A stretch of 64,000 nt of DNA from Solirhodobacter olei (GTDB lineage: Bacteria; Pseudomonadota; Alphaproteobacteria; Rhodobacterales; Rhodobacteraceae), in NCBI RefSeq assembly GCF_004010155.1, contig NZ_RRYH01000008.1, positions 108,593 to 172,592 on the forward strand, written 5' to 3'. Position 1 is the stretch's first letter. Every line of letters begins with the position of its first letter. Both the position numbers and the translations under genes were made by a program. The notes below the pieces were generated by a model. That model was not told the DNA's origin. It saw only the letters and a program-made list of their open reading frames with translations, and made no database searches. This document shows positions 28,662 to 37,125 of the stretch, one piece after another.

Positions 28662-29054
28662 ATGCCCGTAACCGTGAAAGCCCTGCTGGAGGCCGCCAAT
28701 GCCGCGGTGCCCCGCATCACCGTGGCCGAGGCGCAGGCGAAGATCGCCGCCGGCGCGCTCGTCCTCGACATCCGCGACGCGCCGGAGGTCGAGCAAAGCG
28801 GCAAGGTTGAAGGCGCGCTGCACGTGCCCCGCGGCATGCTGGAGTTCCGCGCCGACCCCGCAACCCCCTATCACAACAAGGAATTTCGGGCCGACCGGCC
28901 GATCGTCCTCTACTGCGCCTCAGGCGGTCGGGCGGCGCTTGCCGGCAAGCTTCTGAAGGACATGGGCTATGCCGAGGTGTTCAATCTCGGCGGCTTCAAG
29001 GACTGGGCCGAGACCGGCGCCCCGGTGGAAAGCCCGCTCGATCGCGGCATGTAA
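28662..29054 (+). CDS. Rhodanese-like sulfurtransferase
   Basis: Single rhodanese domain of 130 residues with the catalytic cysteine C85 in the loop CASGGR. The N-terminal extension MPVTVKALLEAANAAVPRIT is typical of small alphaproteobacterial rhodaneses. Predicted to carry persulfide sulfur; cytoplasmic. A CGGT repeat array lies upstream. Its stop faces the GMC oxidoreductase stop 17 bp away. Confidence 0.92.
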   Translation: MPVTVKALLEAANAAVPRITVAEAQAKIAAGALVLDIRDAPEVEQSGKVEGALHVPRGMLEFRADPATPYHNKEFRADRPIVLYCASGGRAALAGKLLKDMGYAEVFNLGGFKDWAETGAPVESPLDRGM

Positions 29055-29071
29055 GCCCTTGATCTGAAAGG

Positions 29072-30673
29072 CTATGGGGCGTCGGACAGGATCAGTTCGG
29101 CGCCCTTCCACCCCACCATCATCGAAGGCGCATTGGTATTTCCCGCGATGATCGAGGGAAAAACCGAGGCATCGCAAACCCTTAGCCCCTCGACGCCCCG
29201 CACCTTCAGCCGCGCATCCACCACCGCGCCCATCCGGCAGGTGCAGGACGGATGGAAGACCGTCCCCGACCGCGCCCGGATATCCGCAACCAGATCCTCG
29301 TCCGCCACGACGGCCGGCCCCGGGCGCAGCTCCTCCGCGATCAGCCCTGCCAGCGGCGCCTGCCGCGCGATATGGCGCAAGTATTTGACCGCCAACAACA
29401 TTTCCTCGATGTCATGCTCTGTCGAGAAGGCATTGGCGGTGATCTTCGGATGCTGAAGCGGGTCAGGAGAGGCGATCCGGATCTCCCCTCGGCTGGTCGG
29501 CCGGCAGTTCGAAAGCCCCAGCGACATCCCCGGAAACGGATCCGGGTTCAGGATCGGCCGCTCGCCGTCCCGCGGCAGGAGCGTCGAAAAAGCCTGGAAA
29601 TACAACTGCATGTTGGGCCGGTCGAGCTCCGGCGAGGTGCGGAAGAATCCGCCGCCATGGTTGATAGACTTTGCAAGCGGCCCATGCCCACCGGCAAAAT
29701 ATTTCAATCCTGCCAACACCTTGCCCCACCAGGGCCGAAGCTCCTGGTTATAGGTCGGCACCTTCATCCGATAGGTGTAGTTGATGCCCTGATGGTCGGT
29801 CAGATTGGCGCCGACCTGGTCGTTCTCAACCACCACCGGCAGGCCCAGAGACTGCAGCAGATCCCCCGGCCCGATCCCGGAAAGTTGCAGCAATTGCGGG
29901 GAGTTGATCGCCCCGCCGGACAGGATCACCTCGCCCCGCGCCCGCGCCTGAAGCACCGCATTGCCACGCCGGTACTCTACCCCCACGGCCCGGCCGCCCT
30001 CGATCAGGACCCGGGTGACCTGCGCCCCGGTCACGACCTTCAGGTTCCCCCGCCGCATCGCCGGCCGCAGGAAGGCGCGCGCGGCCGAATTGCGCCGGGC
30101 GGACCGGATCGTCATCTGGTACCCGCCCACGCCCTCCTGATTTTCACCATTGAAATCAGCGTTATAGGGAAGTCCCGTCGCCTGGCAGGCAGCGATGTAA
30201 TCGCCCACCAGCGGGTGCAGCCCGCGCCGGTTGGCGGAAATGAAAAGCGGCCCGCCCGCCCCGCGCCAGGCGTCCGCGCCGGCCTCGTTGTCCTCCATCG
30301 CGCGATAGGCGGCGAGCACCTCGTCCCAGCCCCAGCCGGAATTCCCAGCCGCGGCCCAGTCCTCGTAATCCTTCCGGTTTCCACGGATATAGACCATCGC
30401 GTTGATCGAGGAGGAACCGCCCAGAACCTTCCCCCGTGGCCAGTGATCACGCTGACCGGCAAGGCCCGGATCGGGCTCCGCCTTGTAAAGCCAGTTGACG
30501 CTGGGATCGAAGTAGAGCTTGCCGTAACCCAATGGCATGTGGACAAAAAATCGCCGATCCGTGCCGCCCGCCTCGATCAGCAGGACCTTGTACCGGCCCG
30601 AGGCCGACAGCCGGTCGGCCAGCACGCAGCCGGCCGATCCCGCACCCACGATGATGAAGTCTGTCTCGTCCAT
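29072..30673 (-). CDS. GMC-family FAD oxidoreductase (choline dehydrogenase-like)
   Basis: 533 residues with an N-terminal FAD Rossmann motif (DFIIVGAGSAGCVLADRLS), the GMC signatures GGSSSINAMVYIRGN and GAINSPQLLQLSGIG, and the C-terminal catalytic region FHPSCTCRMG and NTNAPSMMVGWKGAE. Related enzymes oxidise choline or other alcohols to aldehydes. It is the last gene of the carnitine island on the minus strand, 88 bp after caiD, so an alcohol made or met in that pathway may be its substrate. That is inference. Confidence 0.92.
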   Translation of the reverse strand: MDETDFIIVGAGSAGCVLADRLSASGRYKVLLIEAGGTDRRFFVHMPLGYGKLYFDPSVNWLYKAEPDPGLAGQRDHWPRGKVLGGSSSINAMVYIRGNRKDYEDWAAAGNSGWGWDEVLAAYRAMEDNEAGADAWRGAGGPLFISANRRGLHPLVGDYIAACQATGLPYNADFNGENQEGVGGYQMTIRSARRNSAARAFLRPAMRRGNLKVVTGAQVTRVLIEGGRAVGVEYRRGNAVLQARARGEVILSGGAINSPQLLQLSGIGPGDLLQSLGLPVVVENDQVGANLTDHQGINYTYRMKVPTYNQELRPWWGKVLAGLKYFAGGHGPLAKSINHGGGFFRTSPELDRPNMQLYFQAFSTLLPRDGERPILNPDPFPGMSLGLSNCRPTSRGEIRIASPDPLQHPKITANAFSTEHDIEEMLLAVKYLRHIARQAPLAGLIAEELRPGPAVVADEDLVADIRARSGTVFHPSCTCRMGAVVDARLKVRGVEGLRVCDASVFPSIIAGNTNAPSMMVGWKGAELILSDAP

Positions 30674-30761
30674 CGGGCCAACCTAGCGGGCGCCGTGGCG
30701 GTCTCAGGCCAGTGGGCGACGCGCCTGCGTCGCTTTCCGGCGGAGGCCGCCTCGGGGCGAC

Positions 30762-31562
30762 TTACTGCCCCTTCCAGACCGGGTCGCGCTTCTCGGCGAA
30801 GGCTCGGGCGCCTTCCAGCTGATCCTCGGAGGAATAGAGCCGGTCGACGGTGGCGAACTGCCGCTTGGTGATGCGGTTGAGCCCGTCCTGAAACCGCAGC
30901 GCCTCGGCCTCGCGGACCACCTCCTTGATCGCGGCGTAAACCAGCGGCGGCCCGCTTTCCAGCAGCCGGGCCAGATCCCAGGCCTTCGCCATAAGATCTT
31001 GCTGTGTCGTGATTTCCTTCAGCAGGCCCCAGCGAAGCGCCTCCTCCGCATCGAACCAGCGGCCGGTCAGCAGCAGGTCCATCGCAACGTGATAGGGGAT
31101 CCGTTTCGGAAGCTTCAGCGAGGCCGCATCCGCCACCGTGCCGGAGCGGATCTCCGGCAGTGCGAAGGTGGCGTTCTCCGAGGCGAGGATCAGGTCGCAG
31201 CTCAGCGCCAGTTCGAGCCCGCCCCCGCAGCAGATGCCATTCACCGCGGCGATCACAGGCTTGTTGAGGTTCGGCAGTTCCTGCAGCCCGCCGAATCCGC
31301 CCACGCCGTAGTCGCCGTCGACCGCGTCGCCCGCCGCGGCGGCTTTCAAGTCCCAGCCGGGGCAGAAGAACTTCTCGCCCTCGGCCCGCAGGATCGCAAC
31401 GCGGAGGCTGTCGTCATCGCGAAAGTCACGGAAGGTCAGCCCCATGATCCGGCTGGTGACGAGGTCGATCGCATTGGCCTTGGGCCGGTCCAGCGTCACC
31501 TCCAGAATGCCGCCCTCGCGGCGGGTCTTGATCGGGCCTTCGCTCCGGTTCCAGTCCATCAT
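30762..31562 (-). CDS. caiD: Carnitinyl-CoA dehydratase (crotonobetainyl-CoA hydratase)
   Basis: 266-residue crotonase-fold enzyme with strong resemblance to E. coli CaiD, including ILEVTLDRPKANAID, GEKFFCPGWDLKAAAAGDA, NKPVIAAVNG and the end FAEKRDPVWKGQ. Both crotonase glutamates are present (GGGLELAL and FALPEIRSG). The loop after the second one reads GTVADAAS instead of the usual GxxPxxGG. It interconverts crotonobetainyl-CoA and carnitinyl-CoA. Start ATG 31562 overlaps the upstream ligase stop (ATGA). Confidence 0.9.
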   Translation of the reverse strand: MMDWNRSEGPIKTRREGGILEVTLDRPKANAIDLVTSRIMGLTFRDFRDDDSLRVAILRAEGEKFFCPGWDLKAAAAGDAVDGDYGVGGFGGLQELPNLNKPVIAAVNGICCGGGLELALSCDLILASENATFALPEIRSGTVADAASLKLPKRIPYHVAMDLLLTGRWFDAEEALRWGLLKEITTQQDLMAKAWDLARLLESGPPLVYAAIKEVVREAEALRFQDGLNRITKRQFATVDRLYSSEDQLEGARAFAEKRDPVWKGQ

Positions 31563-33556
31563 ACGTCCTCCCAGATCACTGCATCCACCGCCACCGCGCC
31601 CTTTTCCTTCAGGATCAGCGGGTTGATTTCAATTTCCTCCAGCCGCGGATCGCGGACGAAGGCCGCCTGAAGAGCCATCACCGAGGCAATCGCCGCCCCC
31701 ACATCCGCCTTCGGCCGCCCGCGATAGCCATCGAGAAGCGGCCAGAGCCGCAGGCGCTTCAGCGCCTGGGCGACCTCGCCCTCCTCTGCCGGCAGAACTA
31801 GCGTCACGGTATCGGCCAGAAGCTCTGCCGTCACCCCGCCGAGCCCGAGCGTCAGCGTCGCGCCATAGACCGGATCACGGCGCAGGCCGATCAGCAGTTC
31901 CGCCACCGCGCCCGAAACCATCTCTTCGGCCAGATACCCCTCCGCGCCCGGCATCTCCGCCTGGCCGTCGAGCGACGACAGCCCCAGGCGCACCGCCCCG
32001 GCCTCCGTCTTGTGCGCAAAACCGAGCCCCTTGAGCGCCAGCGGCGGCGTCAGCCCCGCGGCGAGCGGCGCCAGCTCTGCCAGCGTCGCGGCCCGCACAC
32101 CGCGCGGCACTGCGACGCCCGCCTCGGCAAGGCGCGCCTTGGCCTCCGCCTCCGGCACCAGCTTCGGCGCCTGCCGCCGGGTGACGGCCAGCGGACGCCA
32201 GCCCGCCCGCCCGGGCGGCGTGGTGGCGGCGGAAAGCGCGGAAAGCGCGGTCTCCAGCCCCATCAGCGGCGCGATACCGTTGCCGATCATCTCGTCCGCC
32301 AGCGCCTCGTCGAAATTCTCCGGGAGCGACGCGACCGGGAAGGCCGGCTTCCCCGTCGCGCGCCCCGCCGCCGCGATCGCGTCGAGCGCCGGCCCGAAGG
32401 AGGACGGATCGCAGCGATCTGGCCGCGGCGGATCGATGACGAAAATGCCAGCGTCATAGCCCGCCAGCATGGTGGAGAAGACGTCCGTTGTCCTTGGCCC
32501 GTCACCCCAGATGAAAGTGTGATAATCCAATGGGTTGGCAATTGCGACGATGGGGCCGAGGATCTCGCCCAGCCGCGTGCGCTGCTCCTCGGACGGCGGC
32601 GCGAAGTCAAGGCCCTTGCCGGCCGCCAGGTCGGCGACAAGCCCCGCCTCGCCGCCGGAGCAGGAAAGCGAGCAGACCCGCCGCCCGACGAGCGGCCCGT
32701 GGACGTGGTAGATCTTCAGCGTCTCCAGCAGCTCCGGCAGGGTCGCGACCTCAGCCACCCCAGCCTGGCGGAGGAACGCCGACGATGCAGCCCCCCCTCC
32801 GGCAAGAGAGGCCGTATGCGAGGCCGCGGCCGACCGCGCGGCCTCGGTCTTTCCGGACTTGATCGCGACGATCCCCTTGCCCGCCGCCCGCGCCGCCTCC
32901 GCCAGGGCGGCGAACCCCGGGGCGTCGTCGATCCCCTCGACATAGAGGCCAAGCGCCGTCACCCGCTCATCGGCCAGAAGCGCGCCGGCCAGTTCGGCCA
33001 GCCCAACCTGCGCGGCATTGCCGAGGCAGGCGACATAGGCCACCGGCAGGCCCCGCGCCTGCATGGTCAGGTTGATGACGATGTTGGAGCTCTGCGACAG
33101 CAGCGCCACGCCCCGCTCCACCCGCCGTCCGCCGTGCTGGTCCGGCCAGAGCAGCGCGCCGTCGAGGTAGTTGATCACCCCGTAGCAGTTCGGCCCGAGG
33201 ATCGGCATCTGCCCCGCGGCACGGACGAGACCCGCCTGCAATTCCGGCTCCCCCGCCTCCGTCCAGCCGGAAGCGAAACAGATCGCCCCGCCCGCGCCCA
33301 TGGCCGAAAGCTCCGCAACCACGCCGAGCGTGGCGTGCCGGTTGACGCCGACGAAGGTCGCGTCCGGCGCCGAGGGCAGGGCTGACAGGCTGGGGAAGGC
33401 CGGCAGCCCGCCGATCTCCTTCCGCGTCGGGTGGACAGGCCAGACGGGACCCTCAAACCCCATCTTCCGGCATTGGTCGATCACGTTCTCCGCCCAGGTG
33501 GAGCCGAGAACAGCAATGGAGGCGGGCCGCAAGAGGCGGGAAAGGTCGCGGCTCAT
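31559..33556 (-). CDS. NDP-forming acyl-CoA synthetase (acetate-CoA ligase family)
   Basis: 665 residues: CoA-binding domain (SIAVLGSTWAENVIDQC), succinyl-CoA-ligase-like domain with the phosphohistidine region ASHTASLAGG, then an ATP-grasp domain (PLALKGLGFAHKTEAGAVRLGL, LEEIEINPLIL). It activates a carboxylic acid to its CoA ester with ATP. In this island the substrate may be carnitine, crotonobetaine or gamma-butyrobetaine. ATG 33556 or GTG 33565 could be the start. Overlaps caiD by 4 bp. Confidence 0.88.
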   Translation of the reverse strand: MSRDLSRLLRPASIAVLGSTWAENVIDQCRKMGFEGPVWPVHPTRKEIGGLPAFPSLSALPSAPDATFVGVNRHATLGVVAELSAMGAGGAICFASGWTEAGEPELQAGLVRAAGQMPILGPNCYGVINYLDGALLWPDQHGGRRVERGVALLSQSSNIVINLTMQARGLPVAYVACLGNAAQVGLAELAGALLADERVTALGLYVEGIDDAPGFAALAEAARAAGKGIVAIKSGKTEAARSAAASHTASLAGGGAASSAFLRQAGVAEVATLPELLETLKIYHVHGPLVGRRVCSLSCSGGEAGLVADLAAGKGLDFAPPSEEQRTRLGEILGPIVAIANPLDYHTFIWGDGPRTTDVFSTMLAGYDAGIFVIDPPRPDRCDPSSFGPALDAIAAAGRATGKPAFPVASLPENFDEALADEMIGNGIAPLMGLETALSALSAATTPPGRAGWRPLAVTRRQAPKLVPEAEAKARLAEAGVAVPRGVRAATLAELAPLAAGLTPPLALKGLGFAHKTEAGAVRLGLSSLDGQAEMPGAEGYLAEEMVSGAVAELLIGLRRDPVYGATLTLGLGGVTAELLADTVTLVLPAEEGEVAQALKRLRLWPLLDGYRGRPKADVGAAIASVMALQAAFVRDPRLEEIEINPLILKEKGAVAVDAVIWEDV

Positions 33557-33580
33557 GGCTGGCACCCGGGGCTCCGCCCC

Positions 33581-33613
33581 GGACCCCGGGATATTTCTGG
33601 GCAGAAAACGAGA
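33581..33613 (+). repeat. GGATATTTCTGG motif, left member of an inverted pair
   Basis: GGACCCCGGGATATTTCTGG then GCAGAAAACGAG. Its partner on the other strand is at 33738-33772; together they fill the gap between two minus-strand genes. Confidence 0.55.
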
Positions 33614-33737
33614 GTGCCCGGCCCTCGCGGGGACGGCCGGGCACCATTTCCTGCCGCGGTCATCGGCATCCCTGCCTGTACCGCCGGACCATGCTGGCCC
33701 AGATTTGTGAACGGAAGATTATCGACCAAGATCGCGC

Positions 33738-33772
33738 TCATTTTCTGCCTGCAAATATCCTCCGGGGGTCCG
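33738..33772 (-). repeat. GGATATTTGCAGG motif, right member of an inverted pair
   Basis: Minus strand reads GGACCCCCGGAGGATATTTG then CAGGCAGAAAATGAG, nearly matching 33581-33613. The two arms could form a long imperfect stem with a loop of about 125 nt. Confidence 0.55.
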
Positions 33773-33800
33773 GGGGTGGAAACCCCCCGGCGCCGCGCTC

Positions 33801-34964
33801 TCAGCCGCCATGCGGCCGAAGCAGCTCCCGGCTGATGATATGCCTTTGGATTTCCGAGGTTCCTTCCCAGATCCGCTCCACCCGCGCATCGCGCCAGATG
33901 CGTTCCAACGGCAGCTCGTCCATCAGGCCCATGCCGCCGTGGATCTGGATCGCCTCGTCGGCGATCATCGCCAGGACCTCGGTCGCCTTCAGCTTCGCCA
34001 TCGACATATCGGCCTCGGTGACCGTGCCCTGGTCGAATTTCCAGCCGGCCTCGCGGGTCAGAAGCTCCGCTGCCTTCAGCTCCATCGCCATGTCGGCGAG
34101 CTTGAAGCTGACGCCCTGGAACTTCCCGATCTGCTGGCCGAACTGGCGCCGCTCGGCGGCATATTCGACGGCATGGCCCAGCGCCCGCTCCGCACGGCCG
34201 AGGCAGGTGGACGCCACCTGCAGCCGCGTCGCGCCGAGCCAGGTATTGGCGACTTCGAAACCCTTGTGAACCTCGCCAAGGATCGCGGAGGCGGGCAGCC
34301 GGCAGTCGTCGAATTCCAGCACCGCGTTGGTGTAGCCGCGATGCGAGACATTGCGGTAGCCGTCGCGGACGGTGAAGCCCGGGGTGCCCTTGTCCACGAA
34401 GAAGGCGGTGATGAGCTTCTTCGGGCCGCGGGGCGTCTCCTCCTCGCCCGTCGCCACGAAGACGATGGCGAAATCCGCCAGGTCCGCGTGGGAGATGAAG
34501 TGCTTAGTGCCGTTCAGCACCCAGTCGTCGCCGTCCTTCCGGGCGGAGGCCTTCATGCCGCGCAGGTCGGAGCCCGCGCCCGGCTCGGTCATCGCGAGGC
34601 AGTCCCATTTCTCGCCGCGAATGCAGGGGAAAAGGTAGCGCTCGCGTTGCTCGGGCGTCCCGGCGAGAAGGATGTTCGAGGGCCGCGCGACACAGGTCCA
34701 GTGCAGCGCGTAATTGGCCCGGCCCAGCTCCTTCTCGTAGAGCAGCCAGGTGAGGGTATCGAGGCCGGCGCCGCCGACCTCCTCGGGCATATTGGCAGCG
34801 TAAAGGCCTGCCTCGATTGCCTTTTTCTGAATCTCCCGGATCAGCTCGGGGCGCAGGTGGCCGGTGCGTTCCACCTCCGCCTCATGCGGGTAAAGCTCGT
34901 TCTCGACGAAGGCGCGGGTGGTCTCGACGATAAGGCTCTGTTCTTCGGAGAGTCCAAAATCCAT
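33801..34964 (-). CDS. Acyl-CoA dehydrogenase, probably for a betainyl-CoA substrate
   Basis: 387 residues, full-length FAD-dependent acyl-CoA dehydrogenase with signatures LAMTEPGAGSDLRGMKASA, the C-terminal RRQFGQQIGKFQGV and QIHGGMGLMDELPLERIWRDAR. The following ARVERIWEGTSEIQ is typical of the family. The start ATG 34964 overlaps the upstream stop (TGATG) and has GAGGAG at 7 bp. In the carnitine island it would oxidise gamma-butyrobetainyl-CoA to crotonobetainyl-CoA; sequence alone does not fix this. Confidence 0.9.
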   Translation of the reverse strand: MDFGLSEEQSLIVETTRAFVENELYPHEAEVERTGHLRPELIREIQKKAIEAGLYAANMPEEVGGAGLDTLTWLLYEKELGRANYALHWTCVARPSNILLAGTPEQRERYLFPCIRGEKWDCLAMTEPGAGSDLRGMKASARKDGDDWVLNGTKHFISHADLADFAIVFVATGEEETPRGPKKLITAFFVDKGTPGFTVRDGYRNVSHRGYTNAVLEFDDCRLPASAILGEVHKGFEVANTWLGATRLQVASTCLGRAERALGHAVEYAAERRQFGQQIGKFQGVSFKLADMAMELKAAELLTREAGWKFDQGTVTEADMSMAKLKATEVLAMIADEAIQIHGGMGLMDELPLERIWRDARVERIWEGTSEIQRHIISRELLRPHGG

Positions 34965-36424
34965 CACGATCTCCTCTGGCCGACGTGGCGCCCGGCGGCT
35001 TCGGGGCGAGGAAGCGCACTGTGCGCCTCGGCGATGGGCATCAGCTTCGCCAGCACCGCCGGCGCGGCGGGGCAGGTCTTGCCGGCCTTCATGTCGACGT
35101 GGAGGAGCATCTGCTCGACCGTGGAGACAGGCTCGCCCGCCTTCTCGATCCGGATGAAGATGTGAAGGCGCTTCTCGTCGGCGCCGAGGACCTGGATCGT
35201 GCCGGTCAGCGCATCGCCCAGCTTCGCCTCGCCGAGATGCATGATGTGGCTCTCGGCGGTGTAGTAGGAGTGGCCGCCCGCGACGTAATCGAGGTTCGCG
35301 CCGATCAGGCGAAGGAAGGCGTCGGAGGTCTCGGAACCGGCGAAGAGATAGCGGCTTTCGGTCATGTGGCCGTTGTAGTCGATCCAGCCGGGCAGCACGC
35401 GCATCTGCGCCATGGGCATCGGCGCGGCGGTCTCCGACCTCGGATCGGGGAGCGCGGCACGGAGCATTTCATCGTGCTCTTTCAAGACCTTGCCGGCGCC
35501 CCAGTTGCGATCCTTCAGGACCCGGAGAAAGCCGATCAGGTTGCCGTCGCGGATCCGTTCCAGTTCCCGGATCGAGTACTTGCCCGATTGCGCGTCGGAC
35601 TGGCCGGCGATCAGGTCAACCAGTTCGTCGTTGAATTCCGGCACATCCATGAGCTTGGTCCAGGGCCAGGTCAGGCAGGGGCCGAACTGGGCCAGGAAGT
35701 GCTTCATGCCGGCTTCGCCGCCGGCGATGCGGTAGGTCTCGAAGAGGCCCATCTGGCCCCAGCGGAGACCGAAGCCCATTCGGATGGCTTCGTCGATTTC
35801 CTCGGTGGTGGCGATGCCGTCCTTCACCAGCCAGAGCGCCTCGCGCCAGACGGCCTCGAGGAAGCGGTCGGCGATGTGGGCGTCGATCTCCTTGCGGACA
35901 TGGAGCGGGAACATGCCGATGGCGCGAAGCGTTTCCTTCGCATTTTCAACCACTTCCGGAGAGGTCGCGGGCGAGGGCACCAGCTCTGCCAGCGGCAGCA
36001 GATAGACCGGGTTGAACGGGTGGGCGACGAAGATCGCGGACGGGTTGGAGGCGCCCTGCTGCAGCTCTGACGGCTTGAAGCCGGAGGTGGAGGATCCGAT
36101 GGGTGTCTGGGGTGCGAATTGTTGAATTTGTGCAAAAACACGGTGTTTGAGGTCGAGTCGCTCGGACACCGATTCCTGGATGTAATCGGTGCCGGTCACG
36201 GCCTCTTCCAGCGTCTTGGCGAAGCTCAGCTCGCCTTCTGGCGGGAGCGGCACGTCAGAGAGCGCAGGCAGAGATGCACGCGCGTTCGCGAGTACTTCGC
36301 CGATCTTGCGCGGCGCCTCGGGGTCGGGATCGAAGACCCGCACCGCCCAGCCGTTAAGAAGGAAACGCGCGGCCCAGCCGCCGCCGATGACGCCACCACC
36401 AATGATTGCCGCTGTCCGGGCCAT
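34964..36424 (-). CDS. lcdH: L-carnitine 3-dehydrogenase fused to betainyl-CoA thioesterase
   Basis: 486-residue fusion. Residues 1-320 form a 3-hydroxyacyl-CoA-dehydrogenase-like NAD enzyme (IIGGGVIGGGWAARFLLNGW, HPFNPVYLLPLAELVP), oxidising L-carnitine to 3-dehydrocarnitine. Residues about 340-470 form a hot-dog 4HBT thioesterase with the DYNGHM motif at 349-354, which would release glycine betaine from betainyl-CoA. This fusion is known from carnitine degraders. The start ATG 36424 is fixed by AGGACAG; upstream frame residues fall in the ACCG array. Confidence 0.93.
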   Translation of the reverse strand: MARTAAIIGGGVIGGGWAARFLLNGWAVRVFDPDPEAPRKIGEVLANARASLPALSDVPLPPEGELSFAKTLEEAVTGTDYIQESVSERLDLKHRVFAQIQQFAPQTPIGSSTSGFKPSELQQGASNPSAIFVAHPFNPVYLLPLAELVPSPATSPEVVENAKETLRAIGMFPLHVRKEIDAHIADRFLEAVWREALWLVKDGIATTEEIDEAIRMGFGLRWGQMGLFETYRIAGGEAGMKHFLAQFGPCLTWPWTKLMDVPEFNDELVDLIAGQSDAQSGKYSIRELERIRDGNLIGFLRVLKDRNWGAGKVLKEHDEMLRAALPDPRSETAAPMPMAQMRVLPGWIDYNGHMTESRYLFAGSETSDAFLRLIGANLDYVAGGHSYYTAESHIMHLGEAKLGDALTGTIQVLGADEKRLHIFIRIEKAGEPVSTVEQMLLHVDMKAGKTCPAAPAVLAKLMPIAEAHSALPRPEAAGRHVGQRRS

Positions 36425-36454
36425 GTTCGATCTGTCCTGATTTGACGGTCTGAT

Positions 36455-36501
36455 ACCGTTATTGCACCGTTTTAGCACCGCTTTCGCACCGTATCGGACC
36501 G
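36455..36501 (-). promoter_or_regulatory. Phased CGGT repeat array before the carnitine dehydrogenase gene
   Basis: On the plus strand ACCG begins at 36455, 36466, 36477, 36488 and 36498, that is periods of 11, 11, 11 and 10 bp. Relative to lcdH transcription the units read CGGT, the same direction as the rhodanese array at 28554-28593, and both arrays begin with ATACGGTGC. It sits 30 bp upstream of lcdH in the 78-bp gap after the HD gene. Confidence 0.75.
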
Positions 36502-36502
36502 C

Positions 36503-37120
36503 TCAGGCCCGGTGCGCGGCCTCTTCCGCATCGACCAGCGCCACCCGCGCGCCGGCGCGGATCACCCCGGGGTCGTAGGCCTTGCGGGCGAAGACCTCCC
36601 GCACCATCGGGCGGAAGAACTCGACGCCGAACGTGTCATAGGCCGGATCGAAGCTCGACTGGTCCCAGAGCTCGCAGAAGGCCGCGCAATCCTCGAAATA
36701 CGGATGGTCGCGGTAAGCCTCGCGGCTGTTGCGATCGCCGCCGAGGTGATGGGCGTAGTAGAGGCGCTGGAAGTCGCCGTGCTTTTCCACCACCCAGGTG
36801 CACTGCTCGCGCACGAAGGGCTTCAGCACCGCGGCGGCATATTCGTCGTGATTGTAGGGGGCATAGATGTCGCCGATGTCATGCAGCAGCGCGGAGACGA
36901 CCCAGTCGATATCCGCCCCCGCGCGCCAGGCGCGGGTGGCACTTTGCAGCGAATGGCCGAGCCGGGTGATCTGGTAGCCGGAGAGGCTTTCGTCCAGCTC
37001 GACCAGCGCCTTCAGCAGCCGGTCGGCAGTGCCGGCGGCATATTCCGTCTCGTGCTCGTTGAGGAAGGCGTAGTCTTCCGCGTCGCCATCCTTCATCGCG
37101 GTGAACTTGACCTTTTCCAT
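36503..37120 (-). CDS. HD-domain protein, PhnZ/HDIG-like, in carnitine operon
   Basis: 205 residues. The HD core is ITRLGHSLQSATRAW, with H56, then LLHDIGDIY with H80-D81, then H91, H114 and a distal D153. The spacing H56 to HD80 (24 residues) equals what I recall for the di-iron oxygenase PhnZ, and LGHSLQSA / ALLHDIG matches the phosphonate-associated HDIG group. It may be a hydrolase or a mixed-valent di-iron oxygenase. Start ATG 37120, 5 bp after the BKACE stop, so clearly co-translated with it. Confidence 0.8.
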   Translation of the reverse strand: MEKVKFTAMKDGDAEDYAFLNEHETEYAAGTADRLLKALVELDESLSGYQITRLGHSLQSATRAWRAGADIDWVVSALLHDIGDIYAPYNHDEYAAAVLKPFVREQCTWVVEKHGDFQRLYYAHHLGGDRNSREAYRDHPYFEDCAAFCELWDQSSFDPAYDTFGVEFFRPMVREVFARKAYDPGVIRAGARVALVDAEEAAHRA

Positions 37121-37125
37121 GACGG

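Noticed and set aside
33566..33800. Small gene in the gap between acyl-CoA dehydrogenase and ligase
   Set aside because: Short frames here (such as one from 33647 to 33453 on the minus strand) overlap the ligase gene or the repeat motifs and have no ribosome site.
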